Part shown: positions 4,095 to 6,766 of the stretch, in pieces
Layout: every line of letters starts with the position of its first letter
How positions within the stretch are numbered: the stretch's first letter is position 1
Source: JAJZSS01 sp964463505
GTDB lineage: Bacteria > Chloroflexota > Anaerolineae > Anaerolineales > UBA4823
Length of the DNA stretch: 6,766 nt
Direction of reading: 5' to 3'
NCBI GenBank assembly: GCA_964463505.1
Contig: CAYXDC010000112.1
Span: 1 to 6,766, forward strand
Notes under the pieces: generated by a model
What the model was told of the DNA's origin: nothing
Databases searched by the model: none
Seen by the model: the letters and a program-made list of their open reading frames with translations, nothing else
Made by a program: the position numbers and the translations under genes

Positions 4095-5885
4095 ATGAAT
4101 AAGCATCAATTCGATGTTGTCGTAATTGGAGCAGGTGGCGCCGGTTTGATGGCTGCCCTGTATGCTTCACGTACAGCAAAAACTGCTGTCTTGAGCAAGT
4201 TGTATCCAACCCGCTCGCATACAGGCACCGCTCAAGGTGGGGTGGGCGCGGCGCTCGGAAATACAGAAGAGGATCATCCTGAGTGGCACACCTATGACAC
4301 CGTAAAAGGCAGTGATTATTTAGGCGATCAGGATGCCATTGAGTTTATGTGCAGTGAAGCAGTTCCTGCTGTCTATGAGTTAGAGCATATGGGGCTACCC
4401 TTCTCGCGCAACGCGGATGGGACCATTGCCCAACGGCCATTTGGAGGGCATACCAATAACGTAACTGGCAAGCCTGTCCAGAGAGCCTGCTATGCCGCAG
4501 ACCGTACCGGTCACATGATTTTGCAAACCCTATATCAGCAATGCATAAAAAATAAAGTGAACTTCTATGATGAGTTTCAGGTTGTGGATGTACTCATCAA
4601 CGAGGGCGTGGCGGTTGGGGTAGTGGCGATTGAGTTGGCGACCGGCGAATTTCATACCTTTCACGCCAAAGCGGTGATTTTTGCTACTGGTGGGCATGGG
4701 CGCATCTGGGAAATTACCTCCAACGCCTATGCTTATACCGGAGATGGGATCGCGATCACGCTGCGGCGTGGTATTCCTGCCCAAGATATGGAATTTTTCC
4801 AGTTCCATCCCACCGGAATTTACCGCCTGGGCATTCTGATCACCGAGGGTGTGCGGGGTGAAGGTGGCGTGTTGATCAATGATCAGGGTGAACGCTTCAT
4901 GCCCAATTATGCGCCCACCGTCAAGGACCTGGCCTCACGGGATGTAATCAGCCGGGCGATGTACCTGGAAATGCAGGCAGGGCGCGGGATTGGCGGCAAA
5001 CGCTATCTTTACCTCGACGTGCGACCGGAATCAGTCAATAAATATGCTGCTCTTGACGGGCGCAAGCGCCTAGATGGCTCACCTTATGTAGTGACCGCTG
5101 AAGAAATTCTTTCCAAACTGCCTGATATTGTTGACTTTTGTCGCACATATCTGGGCGTTGATCCGATCAGCCAGCCGATGCCGATCCAGCCTACAGCACA
5201 CTATGCGATGGGTGGTATTCCAACCAACAAATTTGGGCAAGTTGTGATCGATGAAAATAACACCGTCTTGCCTGGAATGTTTGCTGCTGGGGAAGTTGCC
5301 TGTGTCTCTGTGCATGGCGCAAACCGCCTGGGTACTAACTCCTTGCTTGATTTGCTGGTTTTTGGTAAACATGCTGGTTTAAACGCAGCTGCATATGCCA
5401 ATGAGGCTGCGTTCGCCAATCTGCCGGCGGATGCTACCGATTTTTCCAGAGCACAATTCGATCATTTGCTCCAGGTACAAGGCGATGAGCGCCCGATCCA
5501 AATTTCCACCGAGATGAGGTCGGTCATGTTCGACCATGTAGGTGTCTTTCGCACTGCAGAAGGTATGCAACAAGCCCTTGACAAAATTATTGAGCTAAAG
5601 CAACGCTTTCAGAAAGTTCGCGTGGAAGATCATGGCAAGATCTTTAACACCGATCTGTTGGCGACATGGGAGCTTGGAAATTTGCTGGACCTGGCAGAAG
5701 TAACCACGGTCAGCGCTTTAGCCCGCACAGAGAGCCGCGGCGCCCATGCTCGGGATGATTTTTCCAAGCGTGACGATGTGAACTGGTTAAAACATACTCT
5801 GGCTTGGACCAGCGATGGCCCGATTAAGTTAAGCTATAAACCGGTCGTCATCACCAAATACCAACCCAAGGAAAGAGTGTACTAG
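4095..5885 (+). CDS. sdhA: Succinate dehydrogenase flavoprotein subunit SdhA
   Basis: This 596-residue subunit oxidises succinate to fumarate on the cytoplasmic side of the membrane and passes electrons from FAD to SdhB. The N-terminal dinucleotide-binding motif is VVVIGAGGAGLMAA (8-21). H42 in RSHTGTAQGG (40-49) is the histidine that covalently binds FAD in this family. Active-site residues are recognisable by motif: H238 in QFHPTG, T250-E251-G-V-R254, the proton-shuttling R282 in SRDVISRAM, H369 in PTAHYAMGG and R411 in HGANRLGTNSLLD. The C-terminal domain has the usual ESRGAHARDDF (546-556) and NWLKHTL motifs. The length is normal for the family. The TAG stop is followed after 14 bases by the sdhB ATG. 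The alternative, fumarate reductase, is less likely given the sdhCD anchors, the neighbouring TCA gene icd and the adjoining quinol:cytochrome c reductase. Confidence 0.97.
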   Translation: MNKHQFDVVVIGAGGAGLMAALYASRTAKTAVLSKLYPTRSHTGTAQGGVGAALGNTEEDHPEWHTYDTVKGSDYLGDQDAIEFMCSEAVPAVYELEHMGLPFSRNADGTIAQRPFGGHTNNVTGKPVQRACYAADRTGHMILQTLYQQCIKNKVNFYDEFQVVDVLINEGVAVGVVAIELATGEFHTFHAKAVIFATGGHGRIWEITSNAYAYTGDGIAITLRRGIPAQDMEFFQFHPTGIYRLGILITEGVRGEGGVLINDQGERFMPNYAPTVKDLASRDVISRAMYLEMQAGRGIGGKRYLYLDVRPESVNKYAALDGRKRLDGSPYVVTAEEILSKLPDIVDFCRTYLGVDPISQPMPIQPTAHYAMGGIPTNKFGQVVIDENNTVLPGMFAAGEVACVSVHGANRLGTNSLLDLLVFGKHAGLNAAAYANEAAFANLPADATDFSRAQFDHLLQVQGDERPIQISTEMRSVMFDHVGVFRTAEGMQQALDKIIELKQRFQKVRVEDHGKIFNTDLLATWELGNLLDLAEVTTVSALARTESRGAHARDDFSKRDDVNWLKHTLAWTSDGPIKLSYKPVVITKYQPKERVY

Positions 5886-5899
5886 AAAGGACCGCAACG

Positions 5900-6604
5900 A
5901 TGCAGGTAACCCTCAAGGTCTTTCGCTATAATCCTGAGCAGGATAAAAAACCCTATTTCGCAACATATCAGGTGGATGCGGACCCAACCGACCGTGTGCT
6001 GGACTTGCTGGAGTATGTCAAGGGGCATATTGACGGTACACTGTCTTTTCGACGTTCTTGCGCCCATGGTATTTGCGGGTCGGATGCCATGCGCATCAAT
6101 GGGCGTAATTACCTGGCTTGTAAAGTCCTGGTTAAAGATTTGGGCAGCAGCTCCCTCACCATCGAGCCGATCCTGGGTCTGAGTGTGATCAAGGATATGA
6201 TTGTGGATATGGAGCCTTTCTTCGAGCATTTCCGCTCGGTGATGCCCTATTTCATCAATACTGACCCGGAGCCGGCCAAAGAGCGCTTACAATCACCCGA
6301 AGAACGGGCACGCTTTGATGATACAACCAAGTGCATCCTGTGCGCCGCTTGCACTACCTCCTGCCCATCGTTCTGGTCCAACGATCAATATGTTGGTCCT
6401 GCAGCCATCGTCAATGCCCACCGTTTTATCTTTGATAGTCGTGATCAAGGGGCAACCGAAAGGCTGCAGATATTAAACAATCAATTTGGGGTTTATCGCT
6501 GCCACACAATTTTCAATTGTACAGTGGCTTGCCCGCGCGAGATCGAAATCACCAAAGCCATCGGTGAGGTGAAAAAGGCAATTGCCACCGGGCGCGTGGA
6601 TTAG
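5900..6604 (+). CDS. sdhB: Succinate dehydrogenase iron-sulfur subunit SdhB
   Basis: This 234-residue subunit carries electrons from SdhA through three iron-sulfur clusters to quinone at the membrane. The N-terminal plant-ferredoxin-like domain binds [2Fe-2S] with C54, C59, D62 and C74 (SCAHGICGSD, then LACK); an aspartate at the third position is also seen in E. coli SdhB. The C-terminal domain has CILCAACTTSC (145-155) and CHTIFNCTVAC (201-211). By the E. coli pattern, C145, C148, C151 and C211 hold [4Fe-4S], and C155, C201 and C207 hold [3Fe-4S]. The following PSFW (156-159) contains the tryptophan that lines the quinone pocket. All ligands are present, so the protein should be functional. 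The ribosome site AAAGGA (5886-5891) lies 8 bases before the ATG, immediately after the sdhA stop. It is the last gene of the operon. Confidence 0.97.
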   Translation: MQVTLKVFRYNPEQDKKPYFATYQVDADPTDRVLDLLEYVKGHIDGTLSFRRSCAHGICGSDAMRINGRNYLACKVLVKDLGSSSLTIEPILGLSVIKDMIVDMEPFFEHFRSVMPYFINTDPEPAKERLQSPEERARFDDTTKCILCAACTTSCPSFWSNDQYVGPAAIVNAHRFIFDSRDQGATERLQILNNQFGVYRCHTIFNCTVACPREIEITKAIGEVKKAIATGRVD

Positions 6605-6619
6605 CAACAATCTACCTGT

Positions 6620-6652
6620 AAATCCCCGCTGCAGGACAGCGGGGATTTTTTT
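6620..6652 (+). terminator. Intrinsic terminator of the sdhCDAB operon
   Basis: A 12-bp perfect stem (AAATCCCCGCTG at 6620-6631 with CAGCGGGGATTT at 6637-6648), a 5-base loop and a run of seven T (6646-6652) follow the sdhB stop by 15 bases. It separates the operon from the tRNA gene. Confidence 0.93.
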
Positions 6653-6677
6653 ACTGAATATAGTAATTAGCAACTGA

Positions 6678-6706
6678 CTGATTGCTTGATAAGGAAATGT
6701 TATAAT
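6678..6706 (+). promoter_or_regulatory. Promoter of the tRNA-Arg gene
   Basis: A perfect -10 hexamer TATAAT (6701-6706) lies 9 bases before the first base of the tRNA, so transcription would begin almost at the mature 5' end. The -35 element is weak: CTGATT (6678-6683) has the ideal 17-bp spacing but only 3 of 6 matches. Confidence 0.6.
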
Positions 6707-6715
6707 CGTAATGTT

Positions 6716-6766
6716 GCCCCAGTAGCTCAAAGGATAGAGCGAGGCTCTCCTAAGGCCGAGGTTGTG
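6716..6766 (+). tRNA. tRNA-Arg (anticodon CCT), 3' end outside window
   Basis: The first 51 bases of a tRNA fold as expected: acceptor 5' strand GCCCCAG, T8-A9, D arm GCTC/GAGC with loop AAAGGATA, anticodon arm AGGCT/GGCCG around loop CTCCTAA, and the start of the T arm. The anticodon is CCT at 6749-6751, which reads the arginine codon AGG. The anticodon stem has four pairs, including one T-G wobble, and an A-G mismatch at its top (positions 27-43). The window ends before the T loop and the acceptor 3' strand. Confidence 0.88.

Noticed and set aside
1..6766. A hidden novel system such as CRISPR, toxin-antitoxin, phage or transposon.
   Set aside because: All large frames are accounted for by core metabolism; I see no spaced repeats, transposase or integrase motifs, and no unexplained stretch longer than the 326-bp promoter region.

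Overview
The window is a block of central carbon and respiratory metabolism from a bacterium. It holds the 3' end of NADP-dependent isocitrate dehydrogenase (icd), a three-gene cytochrome b6c1-type quinol:cytochrome c reductase operon on the minus strand (qcrA-qcrB-qcrC), a succinate dehydrogenase operon on the plus strand (sdhC-sdhD-sdhA-sdhB), and the first two thirds of a tRNA-Arg(CCT) gene cut by the window edge. The base composition is moderate. The split b6/subunit IV layout combined with a diheme c fusion, and the two-subunit SDH membrane anchor, fit a Gram-positive-like or deep-branching phylum. Chloroflexota (Anaerolineae-like) is my best guess from the character of the proteins, but this is inference and not proven by the sequence alone.

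Layout: icd (1-297, +) ends at a strong intrinsic terminator (323-363) and converges on the qcr operon, which runs leftward from 2742 to 395. The 326 bp between qcrA and sdhC (2743-3068) is a divergent, AT-rich regulatory region with candidate promoters in both directions and two palindromes near the sdh promoter. The sdh operon runs from 3069 to 6604 with short spacers and good Shine-Dalgarno sites, and ends at a textbook terminator (6620-6652). A consensus -10 box then leads into the tRNA.

How the genes work together: isocitrate dehydrogenase and succinate dehydrogenase are TCA-cycle enzymes. SDH passes succinate electrons to membrane quinone. The Rieske/cytochrome b6/subunit IV-cytochrome c complex reoxidises quinol and would pass electrons through its two c-type hemes toward a terminal oxidase. 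The window therefore encodes two adjacent segments of one aerobic electron-transport chain.

A major caveat is that sdhD is interrupted by a run of exactly 100 N flanked on both sides by the same 55 bp. Collapsing the two copies into one restores a perfect 139-residue SdhD, so the interruption is almost certainly a scaffolding artefact. I found no undescribed system. The most interesting biological points are the architecture of the QcrC fusion (subunit IV, class I cytochrome c and a planctomycete-type cytochrome c domain), the loss of the heme c_n cysteine in cytochrome b6, and the palindromes in the divergent regulatory region.
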